DNA of 59,761 bases from Holophagaceae bacterium (GCA_013334395.1 JAAXXS010000005.1:1-59761); one strand, 5' to 3'. Counted from the stretch's first letter, positions 44,497-53,887 are shown. Numbers and translations are program-made. The notes: generated from the letters alone by a model not told the origin.

Positions 44497-44574
44497 CGTC
44501 ACTCCCGGGGTGTCTGAAGGCCATCCTACTGCCGGAGCGGGCGCCGCGAAACCGTTGCTGGAAGCGGCCCGCGC

Positions 44575-45771
44575 TCAGGTGCGGACCCGGACCAGGAGCC
44601 AGGTGATGCACCCGCAGGCGCTGAAGGCGACGCCCACGACCACCACGCCCAGCCACCCGAAGCGGCTGTAGGCGGACGCGGAGGCCAGGGAGCCCGCGGC
44701 GCCGCCGATGAAGTAGCTGGTCATGTAGGCGGCCGTGAGGCGGTTCCGCACCTCGGGGCGGAGGCGGTAGATGGCGGTCTGGTTGCTGATGTGCACCGCC
44801 TGGACGGCCAGGTCCAGGAGCAGCACGCCCACCAGGAAGGCCGCCAGGGAGTGGCGGGCGAAGGCCAGGGGCAGCCAGGAGCAGAGGAGGATGGCCAGCG
44901 CCGAGGCGGTGACCAGGTCGCCCCGGCCGCGGTCGGCCTGGCGGCCCGCGCCGGAGGCGGCCAGGGCCCCGGCGGCGCCCACCAGCCCGAAGAGCCCGAT
45001 GGTGCCCGGGCTGAACCGGTAGGGCGGCGCCGCCAGCAGGAAGGCCATGGAGGTCCAGAAGACGCTGAAGTTCGCGAAGGCGCAGGCGCCCAGCAGGGAC
45101 CGGAGGCGGAGGACCGGCTCCTCCCGAAACAGGGTGGAGATGGAGTGAATCAGCCGGGGATAGGACAGGGCCACGGGCTGGTGGTGCCGGGGCAGGACCT
45201 GGCGCAGCACAACGGCCATGAGGACCATGGCCCCGGCGCCGACCCAGTAGACCGTGCGCCAGCCGCCCAGGGGGGTCAGGGCCCCCGCCACCGTGCGGGC
45301 GAAGAGGATGCCCAGGAGCAGGCCGCTCATGATCGTGCCCACCACCTTGCCCCGCTCCTCCGGCGCCGCCAGTGTGGCCGCGAAGGGCACCAGGATCTGG
45401 GCCACCACGGAGAACAGGCCCGTGAGGGCGGTGCCCACCAGCAGCATGCCGATCCCCGGGGCCAGGGCGATGGCCAGGAGGCCGGCCGCGGCCAGGAGGG
45501 TCATGGCCACGATGAGGCCCCGGCGCTCGAACAGGTCGCCCAGGGGGACGATCAGGAGCAGGCCCGCGGCATAGCCCACCTGGGCCGTGGTGACGATGAT
45601 CCCGGCCTTGGGGACGGACAGGCCCAGCTCCCGGGCCATGGTGGGCAGCAGGGGCTGGGCGAAGTAGTTGCTGGCCACCGCCAGGCCCGTGGCCGTGGCC
45701 ATGAGCAGCACCAGCGCGGGGGAAAGCGCGTGCGGAGCCGGGAGTGGCTCGGGATCGGACGACTTGGCCAT
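44575..45771 (-). CDS. MFS transporter (drug/sugar efflux type)
   Basis: A 398-residue permease with about 12 membrane helices. The first helix, ALVLLMATATGLAVASNYFAQPLLP, is typical of a widespread MFS efflux group. Motif A is present in loop 2-3 as GDLFERRGLI, with its counterpart in loop 8-9 as GRQADRGRG. ATG 45771 is used; an upstream TTG at 45825 is in frame but less likely. The substrate cannot be deduced; annotation as arabinose or drug efflux would be guesswork. It is divergent from the HU gene. Confidence 0.9.
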   Translation of the reverse strand: MAKSSDPEPLPAPHALSPALVLLMATATGLAVASNYFAQPLLPTMARELGLSVPKAGIIVTTAQVGYAAGLLLIVPLGDLFERRGLIVAMTLLAAAGLLAIALAPGIGMLLVGTALTGLFSVVAQILVPFAATLAAPEERGKVVGTIMSGLLLGILFARTVAGALTPLGGWRTVYWVGAGAMVLMAVVLRQVLPRHHQPVALSYPRLIHSISTLFREEPVLRLRSLLGACAFANFSVFWTSMAFLLAAPPYRFSPGTIGLFGLVGAAGALAASGAGRQADRGRGDLVTASALAILLCSWLPLAFARHSLAAFLVGVLLLDLAVQAVHISNQTAIYRLRPEVRNRLTAAYMTSYFIGGAAGSLASASAYSRFGWLGVVVVGVAFSACGCITWLLVRVRT

Positions 45772-45964
45772 GGGCCTAAGGGTCTCACTTTTTTCAGCTT
45801 CCGGAGGGATCCCTTTCCCCGCCAAAGCAGGCCTGGCGCGGGGTCGGCAGGGGGGGCCGCATCTCCTCTGCCCCTCGAAAGCGACTGGACTCTGACCGCA
45901 ACCGCTGCTTTACTTGGCCTCGTGGCCGCACTGGTCCAGCGAATTCTCGAAAATTAGTGAACAC

Positions 45965-45983
45965 CTCAGACCCAAAGTCTGAG
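45965..45983. promoter_or_regulatory. Small inverted repeat upstream of HU
   Basis: CTCAGAC (45965-45971) and its exact complement (45977-45983) flank CCAAA, about 85 nt before the HU start in the divergent HU/MFS region. A second stem, AGCGCC/GGCGCT (46033-46048), lies just before the HU ribosome site. Either could be an operator or leader structure; no proof. Confidence 0.3.
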
Positions 45984-46066
45984 ACATTTGGCAGCGAACA
46001 CGTTTCTCCCGCTCCTGCTACAACCCTCTCACAGCGCCCGTTGGCGCTTCTTTCAAGGAGGCCACC

Positions 46067-46378
46067 TTGGCCGATTCCATTTCCCTCCGCGACCTCGCCG
46101 ATCAGCTTGCGGCGAAGCTCGAAGTCTCCAAGAGCGCTGCCTACGAAGCCCTGGGCGACGCCTTCGGCACCATCAACGCCTGCGTCGGCAAGGGCGGCAA
46201 GGTGGCGATCTTCCAGTTCGGCAGCTTCTACCAGAAGAGCCGCAAGGCCCGCACCGGCCGCAACCCCCAGACTGGCGCCGCCATCAAGATCGCTGCCAGC
46301 AAGAGCGTGGGCTTTAAGCCCTCGAAGGCCGCCGCCAAGGCCAAGGCCAAGCCCGCGAAGAAGGCCGCCAAGAAGTAG
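46067..46378 (+). CDS. HU-family DNA-binding protein with Lys/Ala tail, TTG start
   Basis: A histone-like protein that bends and compacts DNA. 103 residues: the HU fold (LADQLAAKLEVSKSAAYEALGDAF, GGKVAIFQFGSFYQKSRKARTGRNPQTG, IKIAASKSVGFKP) followed by a basic tail (KAKAKPAKKAAKK) as in H1-like HU variants. The frame has no ATG; TTG 46067 lies 6 nt after AAGGAGG, and the protein sequence from there fits HU. A strong terminator follows. The tail is known from actinobacterial and some other HUs and raises DNA affinity. A single gene transcript is likely. Confidence 0.94.
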   Translation: MADSISLRDLADQLAAKLEVSKSAAYEALGDAFGTINACVGKGGKVAIFQFGSFYQKSRKARTGRNPQTGAAIKIAASKSVGFKPSKAAAKAKAKPAKKAAKK

Positions 46379-46395
46379 CTCGCTTTTTTTCTGAA

Positions 46396-46430
46396 CAAAC
46401 AGCCCCGGCCCCCAAGGCCGGGGCTGTTTG
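46396..46430 (+). terminator. Strong Rho-independent terminator after HU
   Basis: A perfect 15-bp stem (46396-46410 with 46416-46430) with loop CCCAA, ending in CTGTTTG. It begins 18 bp after the HU stop codon; a T7 tract also lies just before it. Confidence 0.9.
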
Positions 46431-46525
46431 CTTAGGCGGAAAAGAAAGTTCCTCACACATCAGCTCGACAGAAGAAACCTACCATCGCCTTCGCGCCGGC
46501 TCGACTTCCGGTGAAGCCCTTGGGG

Positions 46526-46547
46526 GCGTGAGCGGCCACACTCACGC
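46526..46547. promoter_or_regulatory. Inverted repeat upstream of bacteriohemerythrin
   Basis: GCGTGAG (46526-46532) and CTCACGC (46541-46547) form a perfect 7-bp inverted pair with an 8-nt centre, about 105 nt before the hemerythrin start. The palindromic form suits a dimeric regulator or an mRNA hairpin. Role unknown. Confidence 0.35.
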
Positions 46548-46650
46548 AGAGGCGATTTCAGCTTTTCCTGAGGTGCCCGATACACGGAGCAGAGCCCTGT
46601 TTCGTGGTGTTGGACTGCCGTGCACCGCGCCGGGGCCGGGAGGGACAATC

Positions 46651-47049
46651 ATGACCTTCGTACAGTTCTCCGAGGATCTCCATCTCGGTCACGCCTTGAT
46701 CGACAGCCAGCACGCCTCCCTCTTCGAGGCCGTGAACCAGCTGCATGACCTCATGCTGGCCGGCACCTCCCGCCAGCAACTCGGTCGCGTGCTGGCCTTC
46801 CTGCGCAGCTACACGGTGGAGCACTTCGCCACCGAGGAGGCCTTCATGGCCGAGACAGACTATCCAGAGATGTCGGCGCACAAGGCCCAGCACGATGACC
46901 TCGTACGCCAGGTGCAGGAGCTGGAGGAGAAGCACACCGCCGGGTCCCTGACCATCTCCATCACGGTTATGACCTTCCTCCGAGACTGGCTGGCCCAGCA
47001 CATCTCTGTGGACGACCGCAAGCTCGCCCAGCACCTCCAGGCGCGCTGA
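46651..47049 (+). CDS. Bacteriohemerythrin
   Basis: A 132-residue oxygen-binding di-iron protein. All expected ligands are in place: IDSQHASLF, EHFATEEAFM (His and Glu), HKAQHDDL (two His), and WLAQHISVDDRKL (His and Asp). ATG 46651 follows GGGAGG. There is no extra domain, so it is a free soluble hemerythrin, which may deliver, store or sense O2 (or NO/iron) in the cytoplasm. A role beside the RegBA redox system is conceivable but the genes are not linked. It is followed by repeat-rich DNA with no clear terminator. Confidence 0.93.
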   Translation: MTFVQFSEDLHLGHALIDSQHASLFEAVNQLHDLMLAGTSRQQLGRVLAFLRSYTVEHFATEEAFMAETDYPEMSAHKAQHDDLVRQVQELEEKHTAGSLTISITVMTFLRDWLAQHISVDDRKLAQHLQAR

Positions 47050-47094
47050 GCGAAAATTCGGTACCCCGTAATCAAAGGATGGCCAAAGGGCTTT

Positions 47095-47160
47095 GCCACC
47101 AAGACACCAAGAAGGACTGCACATCGCCAACCTTGCCGTTCTTGGTGCCTCGGTGTCTCC
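47095..47160. repeat. Palindromic repeat element, family C (CACCAAGA type)
   Basis: GCCACCAAGACACCAAGAA (47095-47113) is matched by an inverted arm at 47139-47157 with 16 of 19 positions. Each arm is built of 9-nt units (CACCAAGA plus one). The element lies between the convergent hemerythrin and HD-GYP-like genes. CTTTG precedes the left arm, similar to the CTTTTAGCC before families A and B. Confidence 0.8.
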
Positions 47161-47194
47161 CCTGAAAATACCCCCACCAGAACAGTACTGATCA

Positions 47195-47222
47195 CCGCCA
47201 AGACGCCAAGAGCGCCAAGAAT
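47195..47222 (+). repeat. Half copy of family C
   Basis: CCGCCAAGACGCCAAGAGCGCCAAGAAT in outline: three CGCCAAGA-type units of 9 nt, 35 nt after the right arm of the family-C element and without an inverted partner. Confidence 0.7.
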
Positions 47223-47311
47223 GCATGGCCCCTTGGGCGGGGCCACCAGGCACGCATCACAAGGGGGCAGGCGCTCTGACAGCACGGGTTGTATCCCGGG
47301 GGCGCCGAAGC

Positions 47312-48460
47312 CTACTCCCCCGAAACCAGCAGCGGTTCCCGGATGGCGGAGAGCCGCGCGAAGTTCCGCAGCTTCTGGAGGTGGGCCGTCTGCAGGAGCG
47401 TGCCTTCGGGGATGACCAGCAGGCCCGTCATCGTCTCCACATCCGCCCGCAGGATCTGCCCCACCTTCAGCTCCAGGGAACCGACCTCCCGGGGCTCGCT
47501 GGAAGACAGGCTCTCCCCGGACCGCCCGAGGCAACGGCCCATGGCCTGCAGCACCTCTTGGTCGTACCAGGTGCGCCGCACCGCCATCTCCGCCAGCACG
47601 CTCGAGTCGGTCCCGCCCCAGGTGCGCTGCAGCTCAAAGTCCCACACGGCGCGCAGGATCCGGCCGGACAGCGGGATCTGATCGCCCCTCAGATCATCGA
47701 CCGGGAAGCCGGTGCCGTTGTAATTCTTGTTCATGTACTGGAGCGCCTCGGCGACCTGCTCCAGGCGGGGGATGTGGCAGATCAACTCGGCCCCGATCTG
47801 AGGGATCTGGTTGGCCAGCTCCCGCTCATGGCTGTTCAGGAAGGCGCCGCTCTGGATGCGGTTCGCGACGCTCCGGGGCAGGGTGAGGATGCCGATCTGG
47901 GACAGCACCGAGGCGATGCCCAGGATCCAGGGATTCTCCAGCGCCATCTCCCGACCCACCTCCTCGGCCAGGTCCGACATGGCCTGGGCCCGCCCGAAGG
48001 CGAGGGGGTCCAGCATGGCCAGCAGGTCCACCAGCATGCGGATGGCGCCCTTGAGGGTGTCCTGCAGCAGGGACCGCTCCGACATCAACAGCTCGTGCTG
48101 CCGCAGGGCCTGCTCCAGGGTCCGGCCCAGCAGCGCGGCGTCGCAGGGCTTGTGCAGGAAGCGGAAGATGGCGCCTTCGTTGACGGCGTCGATGGCGGAC
48201 TGCTGGTCCGAGTTGCCCGTGAGCATGATACGCACGGTGTCGGGGCAGGCCACCCGGGCCCGGGCCAGGAGATCGAGACCGTCCATGCCCGGCATCCTCA
48301 GGTCGGCCACCAGCACCGCATAGGGGCCCTCGGTCTCCAGGAGGACCAGGGCCTGCTCTGCCCCCGGCGCGGTCTCCACCGTGAAGCGCTTGCGCAGCAC
48401 CCGGGCGTAGCCCGCCAGCACGTCGGGCTCATCATCCACCAGCAGGATTTTCGGGTTCAT
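47312..48460 (-). CDS. Response regulator with degenerate HD-GYP domain
   Basis: A 382-residue protein: receiver domain (VDDEPD at 8-13, phospho-Asp53 in VADLRMPG, Lys104 in FLHKPCD), a helical linker (MSERSLLQDTLKGAIRMLVDLLAML), and an HD-GYP-like domain (about 150-290). The domain keeps the overall order, including PRSV, NGTGFP and IPLSGRIL, but the metal-binding residues are lost: the HD pair is Ser187-Gln188, the following Lys is Ile191, and HHExxDG reads MNKxxNG (243-249). It is therefore probably non-catalytic and may only bind c-di-GMP or a protein. Its ATG overlaps the stop of the HDOD gene upstream (ATGA). It is the last gene of a three-gene signalling operon. Confidence 0.88.
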   Translation of the reverse strand: MNPKILLVDDEPDVLAGYARVLRKRFTVETAPGAEQALVLLETEGPYAVLVADLRMPGMDGLDLLARARVACPDTVRIMLTGNSDQQSAIDAVNEGAIFRFLHKPCDAALLGRTLEQALRQHELLMSERSLLQDTLKGAIRMLVDLLAMLDPLAFGRAQAMSDLAEEVGREMALENPWILGIASVLSQIGILTLPRSVANRIQSGAFLNSHERELANQIPQIGAELICHIPRLEQVAEALQYMNKNYNGTGFPVDDLRGDQIPLSGRILRAVWDFELQRTWGGTDSSVLAEMAVRRTWYDQEVLQAMGRCLGRSGESLSSSEPREVGSLELKVGQILRADVETMTGLLVIPEGTLLQTAHLQKLRNFARLSAIREPLLVSGE

Positions 48461-49671
48461 GGATTCCCCTGTTGCAGCACTGCCACACTCGCCGCCCGCC
48501 AGGCCCCCAGGCGCTCGCGGATCCAGGGCCGCCGCAGCAGCACCGGGTCGAAATCGGCCGCACCGAAGAGCACCGAGTCCCCCACCGCGCCCCCGCAGAT
48601 CACATCGGCCACGTGGACAGCCAGGGCCGGGCTGAAGGCCTCCCCCGCGATGGCCAGCGGCTGGTGGTGCAGGCTCACGATCTCCAGGAGGTGGGCAGGC
48701 AGCCCCCAGAGCCCCAGAAGGTAGGCGCCGACCTCCGCGTGGGAGACGCCGAACACCCACGCCTCGGCCGTCATCAGCGGCTCTGTCTTCGCCTGGACCG
48801 TCTCCGCCACCTGGTCATAGAGGTCGGGAAAGCTCGAAGCCAGGATGAGCACCCCCACATCGTGGAGGAGTCCCCCCGCATAGGCCTCCCGCTGGTGCGC
48901 CGGGGACAAGCCCTCCAGCTGGGCAATGGTCCTGGCCACCCTGGCCACGGCCAGGCTGTGCCGCCAGACCTCCGCGACCTGGAAGATCCGGGTGGGGAGG
49001 GGACTCGACGCCTCGAAGATGCCGTTGGACAGCACCAGGGTCCGCACGATCTCGACGCCCAGGTAGGCGACAGCTTCCTGCGGATCCGCGACCACTTTCC
49101 GCATGCCGAAGAAGGCGCTGTTCACCAGCTTGAGGGTCTTGGCGGTCATCCCGGGATCCCGCTGGATGATGGCGCCGAGCCGCCGGGCATCGACCTCGGG
49201 CCGGGCCAGGGCCTCCCGCAGGTCGAGGCAGACTTCCGGCGCACTGGGCAGGCGGTCGATGGTGCCGATCACCCGCTTCACCTCCACGTCCATCAGGCCG
49301 CCCGCCAGCTGGCAGGCGTTCTTCACCAGGGCCTTGAGGTACTCGGGGTCGCAGGGCTTCGAGATGAACTGGTGGGCCACCCCCACACACTGGGAGACAA
49401 GCTCCTTGTCCGCGTGGCCGGAGAGGACCATGCGCACAGTCGCCGGGTGGCGGCGGACCACCTCCTTCAGCAGCTCGGCGCCGTTCATCATGGGCATGAG
49501 CATGTCCGAGACGATGACATCGACGGGCTGGACCGCCATGTGCTCCAGGGCCTGGGCGCCGCTCTCCACGAAGACCATGTTCCACTCTCCGCGCTGGGGC
49601 CGCAGGGTCCGCTGGAGGCCTTGCAGCACCATGGGCTCGTCATCGACGAAGAGGATCTGTTGCTTGGACAT
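48457..49671 (-). CDS. Response regulator with HDOD domain
   Basis: A 404-residue protein with an N-terminal receiver (FVDDEPM at 8-14, phospho-Asp56 in VSDMLMPMMNG, Lys105 in FISKPCDPE) and a C-terminal HDOD domain (about 130-330): RLPSAPEVCLDLREAL, IIQRDPGMTAKTLKLVNSAFFG, VAYLGVEIVRTLVLS, YAGGLLHDVGVLIL, GVSHAEVGAYLLGLWGLP. HDOD proteins are signalling outputs that relay information about motility, c-di-GMP or stress through protein contacts rather than known catalysis. The gene starts 7 nt after the kinase stop and overlaps the next regulator (ATGA). The receiver sequences of the two regulators differ, so one kinase may address both. Confidence 0.93.
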   Translation of the reverse strand: MSKQQILFVDDEPMVLQGLQRTLRPQRGEWNMVFVESGAQALEHMAVQPVDVIVSDMLMPMMNGAELLKEVVRRHPATVRMVLSGHADKELVSQCVGVAHQFISKPCDPEYLKALVKNACQLAGGLMDVEVKRVIGTIDRLPSAPEVCLDLREALARPEVDARRLGAIIQRDPGMTAKTLKLVNSAFFGMRKVVADPQEAVAYLGVEIVRTLVLSNGIFEASSPLPTRIFQVAEVWRHSLAVARVARTIAQLEGLSPAHQREAYAGGLLHDVGVLILASSFPDLYDQVAETVQAKTEPLMTAEAWVFGVSHAEVGAYLLGLWGLPAHLLEIVSLHHQPLAIAGEAFSPALAVHVADVICGGAVGDSVLFGAADFDPVLLRRPWIRERLGAWRAASVAVLQQGNP

Positions 49672-49678
49672 GAGGGCC

Positions 49679-50674
<996 letters not shown>

Positions 50675-50799
50675 TGCTGTCCCCCGGAGCTTCCGCCTAG
50701 GGGATGCATCGGCGCCCGGGAGGCCCTTCTTGGGCGTGGAAAGGAGGTGTCCAGACTTTTGTTTCTGGTGCCCCAGAGGTCCGCTGGGTCAGGGGCCGT

Positions 50800-52434
50800 T
50801 CAGCGCAGCAGGTCGCCGCCGGCTCCCGCGGCATCCGCCTCGATCAGGTGCAGGCAGACCTCCTCGCCCTCCAGATCGAAGCGGGCCTGGCAGGGGTGCT
50901 CCGGCAGGAGGCTGGCCAGCTGACCCAGGTCGGTGACGCCGGACCCGAGCAGCTCCAGCAGGACGTGCGGATCGTGGTGGAAGGAGGCCAGACATGGCAA
51001 CGCATCCGGGGCCTCCAGCAGCGCGCCGGAGCGGCCGAAGTAGGTGACCAGGTCCGCTGCCACGGGACCCTCCCCGCGGCCCTGGAAGCAGTGGTCGAAG
51101 AAGGCCACCTGCAGGGTGGTGGTATCCGGCTCCGGATGGGCCCCCGAGAACGCCGCGAAGCGCTCGAACAGCTCCGACGGACTCAGGTCCAGCGCCTCGA
51201 GCAGCAGGGCGAACCAGGGCACCGCCCGCCCCAGGTTGTAGAGCCGGTCGCAGGCCGCTGCGAGTTCGGCCGCCGCTGCCATGTCTGCGGCGCTGAAGGT
51301 GGGCGAGGCCAGCACGGTGTAGGGGGTCTCCGACAGGTGCTGGAGGCCGAAGCCCGGCGCCGTGTCCTGCAGCCGCGTGCCCGGCAGCACCGACAGGGGG
51401 AAGATGTCCACGTGGTTGGGCGCGAGGCTGAAGGTGAAGTCCAGGCTGGCGCGGAAGCCCGCCAGCGTGTCGCCGGGCAGGCCGTAGATGAGGTCGAAGC
51501 CGTAGGTGGCCCCGGCCTCGTGCAGCAGCAGCACCTTGGCCTCGAAGTCTTCGGGATCGATGGTCCGGCTGATGCGGCGCAGCACCGCGTCATCGGCGCT
51601 CTGCAGGCCGATCTGGAGGGTGCAGCGCAGGGAGGCGAAGAGCTCCGCGAGTTCCTCGTCGATGAACTCGCTGCGGAGCTCGAAGAAGAAGTGGATGGCC
51701 GGGGCCTCGGCGGCGATGAGGCGGAGGATGGCCTTGGCCTGGCGCGGGTCGAAGTTGAAGGTGGGATCCAGCACGAAGACCTGGCTGACGCAGCAGGCCT
51801 CGAAGTGCCGCAGCTCCGCCTGCACGCGGTCCATGGGGACGCGCCGGGTGCCCGCAGTGCCCCGGGACTCGAAGCAGAAGTCGCAGCGGAAGGGGCAGCC
51901 CCGGGACAGCTCCCAGAGCATGCCGGAATAGGCCGAGGGATCCAGCGTGCCATCCAGGTAGGGCGAGGGCAGGCTGCCCAGATCCTGCACCAGCCCGGGC
52001 CGGATGCCGCGCCGCACCACGTCGAGGGAATCGCCCCGCAGGAGGGCGCCCACCACCGCGACGAGGAGCTCCTCGCCCTCGCCCGGCAGCACCAGATCCA
52101 GCCACCCCTCGGCCAGCATGCCCGCCGGGTCGGCGCTGGCCTCGGCGCCCCCGGCGAAGAGCAGCAGCGAGGGCTTGCGGGCGCGCAGGATCAACGCGAT
52201 CTCGCGGCCGAGAGCCCGGTTCCAGACATAGAGAGAGAGGCCCACGCCGTCGGGGTCCGAGGCCAGGATCTGGTCCGCGCACTCCGCGGCCGACTGCTGC
52301 AGGAAGAGATCCAGGACCCGGGTCTGCACGGTGTCGGGGCAGGCCCGCTTCAGCGCCGAGGCCAACATGGCCGGGCCCAGGGGCACGGCCCGGGGCGAGG
52401 CTTCGAGGTGGATGGCGGCGAGGACCAGCTGCAT
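50800..52434 (-). CDS. B12-binding radical SAM protein (DUF4080-type)
   Basis: A 544-residue enzyme. The N-terminal cobalamin-binding-type Rossmann domain (residues about 1-135: LGPAMLASALKRACPDT, DPDGVGLSLYVWN, LLLFAGGAEAS) is followed by a radical SAM barrel with RGCPFRCDFCFE (CxxxCxxC, 4Fe-4S cluster) and the usual GLQSADDAVLRRISR, YDLIYGLPG-like YGFDLIYGLPGDT and FPLSVLPGT segments. A helical C-terminal domain of the DUF4080 type follows (to about residue 540). ATG 52434 has GGGAAG upstream; the frame open to 52833 lacks this. Such enzymes do methyl transfers or other radical reactions on unknown substrates. It may rely on the cobalamin adenosylation step only indirectly. Confidence 0.88.
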   Translation of the reverse strand: MQLVLAAIHLEASPRAVPLGPAMLASALKRACPDTVQTRVLDLFLQQSAAECADQILASDPDGVGLSLYVWNRALGREIALILRARKPSLLLFAGGAEASADPAGMLAEGWLDLVLPGEGEELLVAVVGALLRGDSLDVVRRGIRPGLVQDLGSLPSPYLDGTLDPSAYSGMLWELSRGCPFRCDFCFESRGTAGTRRVPMDRVQAELRHFEACCVSQVFVLDPTFNFDPRQAKAILRLIAAEAPAIHFFFELRSEFIDEELAELFASLRCTLQIGLQSADDAVLRRISRTIDPEDFEAKVLLLHEAGATYGFDLIYGLPGDTLAGFRASLDFTFSLAPNHVDIFPLSVLPGTRLQDTAPGFGLQHLSETPYTVLASPTFSAADMAAAAELAAACDRLYNLGRAVPWFALLLEALDLSPSELFERFAAFSGAHPEPDTTTLQVAFFDHCFQGRGEGPVAADLVTYFGRSGALLEAPDALPCLASFHHDPHVLLELLGSGVTDLGQLASLLPEHPCQARFDLEGEEVCLHLIEADAAGAGGDLLR

Positions 52435-52588
52435 GCGGGCTTCCCGGTGGCGCGACCGCAACCCGGGAGTGGGCGCCGGTCGACCTGTTCCATCATGCCG
52501 GTGGAGTCCATCCGCCGTCTGGACTACCTTTTTCAGGGGCCCCACGACCCGCTTCTCTTCGGACGGCCCCTCGAGCTCTGGAGCGACC

Positions 52589-53506
52589 ATGCACCCCCGA
52601 CCCCACACCCTCCCCCCCGCCGCCAGGGCCGCCTTGCTGGCCCTGAGCTCGCTGTCCCTGCTGGGCGCAGCGGGTCTCCCCTCTGAAGAGGGCAAGCCGA
52701 CCGGGAAGACTGTGCTCACCCGCGTGGCCGAGGACAATCGCAAGCGGGAGGTGACCCTGAAGGGCGACGTGAAGCTGGACGCCGCCGCCCCGCAGCCCGT
52801 CACCGTCGCGGGGGACGGCGCCTTCATCGTCAAGGAGGAGCAGGCCGGGAAGGTCCGACGCTATGTCGCCACCGCCGACAAGCGCAGTTACTCCGTGGAC
52901 GGCAAGGAGCAGCCCCTGGACGCCGAGACCGAGGCCTGGCTGCGGGAGGCGGTGCGGGGCGTCGCCAAGCACAGCCCCGAGGGCGGCAAGGGCCGGGTGG
53001 TGGAGCTCCACCGTCAGCACGCGGAAGGCGAGCCAGACCACGCCGGGCATCCGGCTCCGGGCGGCCCCGAGGGCAGAAAGGTTCGTGTGGAAGTCCTGAA
53101 GGGCACGGGTGACGGCCCCGCCACCGTGTTCATCCACCGCGAAGGGAACGGCGGAGAGACCCTCGAGAAGCACCTGAAGATCGTCACCGAGGGCGACGGC
53201 CCCGAGGGCTGCGACGGCTGCGGGCCCAGGGGACACGCTGCGATGAAGCGTCCGGCCATGCGGCCCCCGGTCCCGGGCCACCACCCCGGCATGGGCCTGC
53301 CCTGGGGCCCGCGGCCTGGCCAGCTGCCACCCGACCAGGCCGTGCTCCAGGCCGAGGTGGCCGCCCTGCAGGCCGAGCTGAAGCTGCTGCAGGCGCGCCT
53401 CAACCAGCTGCAGAAGGCCCTGAGCGCCGCGCCAAAGGTGACCAAAGGCCGAGGCGCTGTGCCGCCGCCGCCCCTGCCCCCACCTCCGCCGCCCCCGGCG
53501 CATTGA
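52589..53506 (+). CDS. Secreted coiled-coil protein, unknown
   Basis: A 305-residue protein, GGAG 6 nt before ATG 52589. The signal peptide is ALLALSSLSLLGAAG. Residues about 45-130 (REVTLKGDVKLDAA, FIVKEEQAGKVRRYVATADKR, YSVDGKEQPLDAETEAWLREAV) resemble a beta-rich block found near the C-terminus of M56/BlaR-associated proteins, in which a residue row YxVDG.xxP is common. Then come a His/Gly/Pro-rich stretch with CDGCG, a coiled coil (LQAEVAALQAELKLLQARLNQLQ) and a poly-proline end. No M56 protease core is present, so this is only a fragmentary resemblance. It is divergent from the radical SAM gene. Confidence 0.7.
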   Translation: MHPRPHTLPPAARAALLALSSLSLLGAAGLPSEEGKPTGKTVLTRVAEDNRKREVTLKGDVKLDAAAPQPVTVAGDGAFIVKEEQAGKVRRYVATADKRSYSVDGKEQPLDAETEAWLREAVRGVAKHSPEGGKGRVVELHRQHAEGEPDHAGHPAPGGPEGRKVRVEVLKGTGDGPATVFIHREGNGGETLEKHLKIVTEGDGPEGCDGCGPRGHAAMKRPAMRPPVPGHHPGMGLPWGPRPGQLPPDQAVLQAEVAALQAELKLLQARLNQLQKALSAAPKVTKGRGAVPPPPLPPPPPPPAH

Positions 53507-53552
53507 GCGCCCGGACCCAACGCGCCGTCATGCCCCCGTGAGAAAAGATCAG

Positions 53553-53597
53553 CCACCGATGAACACCGAGAAAAGCGGATAAACACCGATAAAGACA
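53553..53597 (+). repeat. Half copy of family A
   Basis: CCACCGATGAACACCGA, a degenerate unit, then ACACCGATAAAGACA. The two ends match 26475-26510, including the first bases of that element's middle. No inverted arm is found nearby. Confidence 0.8.
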
Positions 53598-53610
53598 ACT
53601 GAAGGATTAA

Positions 53611-53630
53611 CCACAAAGGGGCACAAAGAA
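53611..53630 (-). repeat. Family D copy, inverted relative to the one at 54029
   Basis: CCACAAAGGGGCACAAAGAA is close to the reverse complement of the TTCTTTGTGCCCTTTGTG core at 54029 and 25603, with one or two changes. Confidence 0.8.
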
Positions 53631-53767
53631 AGGCCTGGCTCCCCGGGCGAGATCACCTGTTCTGCCGGGGCTGCGCGGGAAAGGGCCTTCGTCCGGTGAT
53701 TCCAGGATGGATTGTGTCCCGCCCCGCATGGGCCCGCCGGAGGCGGCTTCCGGCTGCGCCGGAAGTC

Positions 53768-53823
53768 ATCCAGGTGTGCCACGGCCGCGCCCCCCAAAAG
53801 GCGCGGCCGTGGCACATCTGGAT
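53768..53823. repeat. 24-bp near-perfect hairpin
   Basis: The arms 53768-53791 and 53800-53823 are complementary over 24 nt with a single C/T difference that forms a G-T pair in RNA. The 8-nt loop is CCCCAAAA. No T-tract follows, so it does not look like a plain terminator. Another stem, CTTCCGG/CCGGAAG, stands just before it (about 53747-53765). Confidence 0.9.
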
Positions 53824-53887
53824 AGAGCCCATGCTCCGGTGCGCTGTCCTCAGTGGGCCTCGTCCCTGAAAGCAGAAATGCTTTTAG

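Noticed and set aside
46431-46650. c-di-GMP riboswitch before the hemerythrin gene
   Set aside because: Only a 7-bp inverted pair is present; the conserved core of GEMM-type aptamers is not seen.
50704-52686. 660-residue plus-strand frame opposite the radical SAM gene
   Set aside because: Shadow; no motif, and the radical SAM cysteine cluster is on the other strand.
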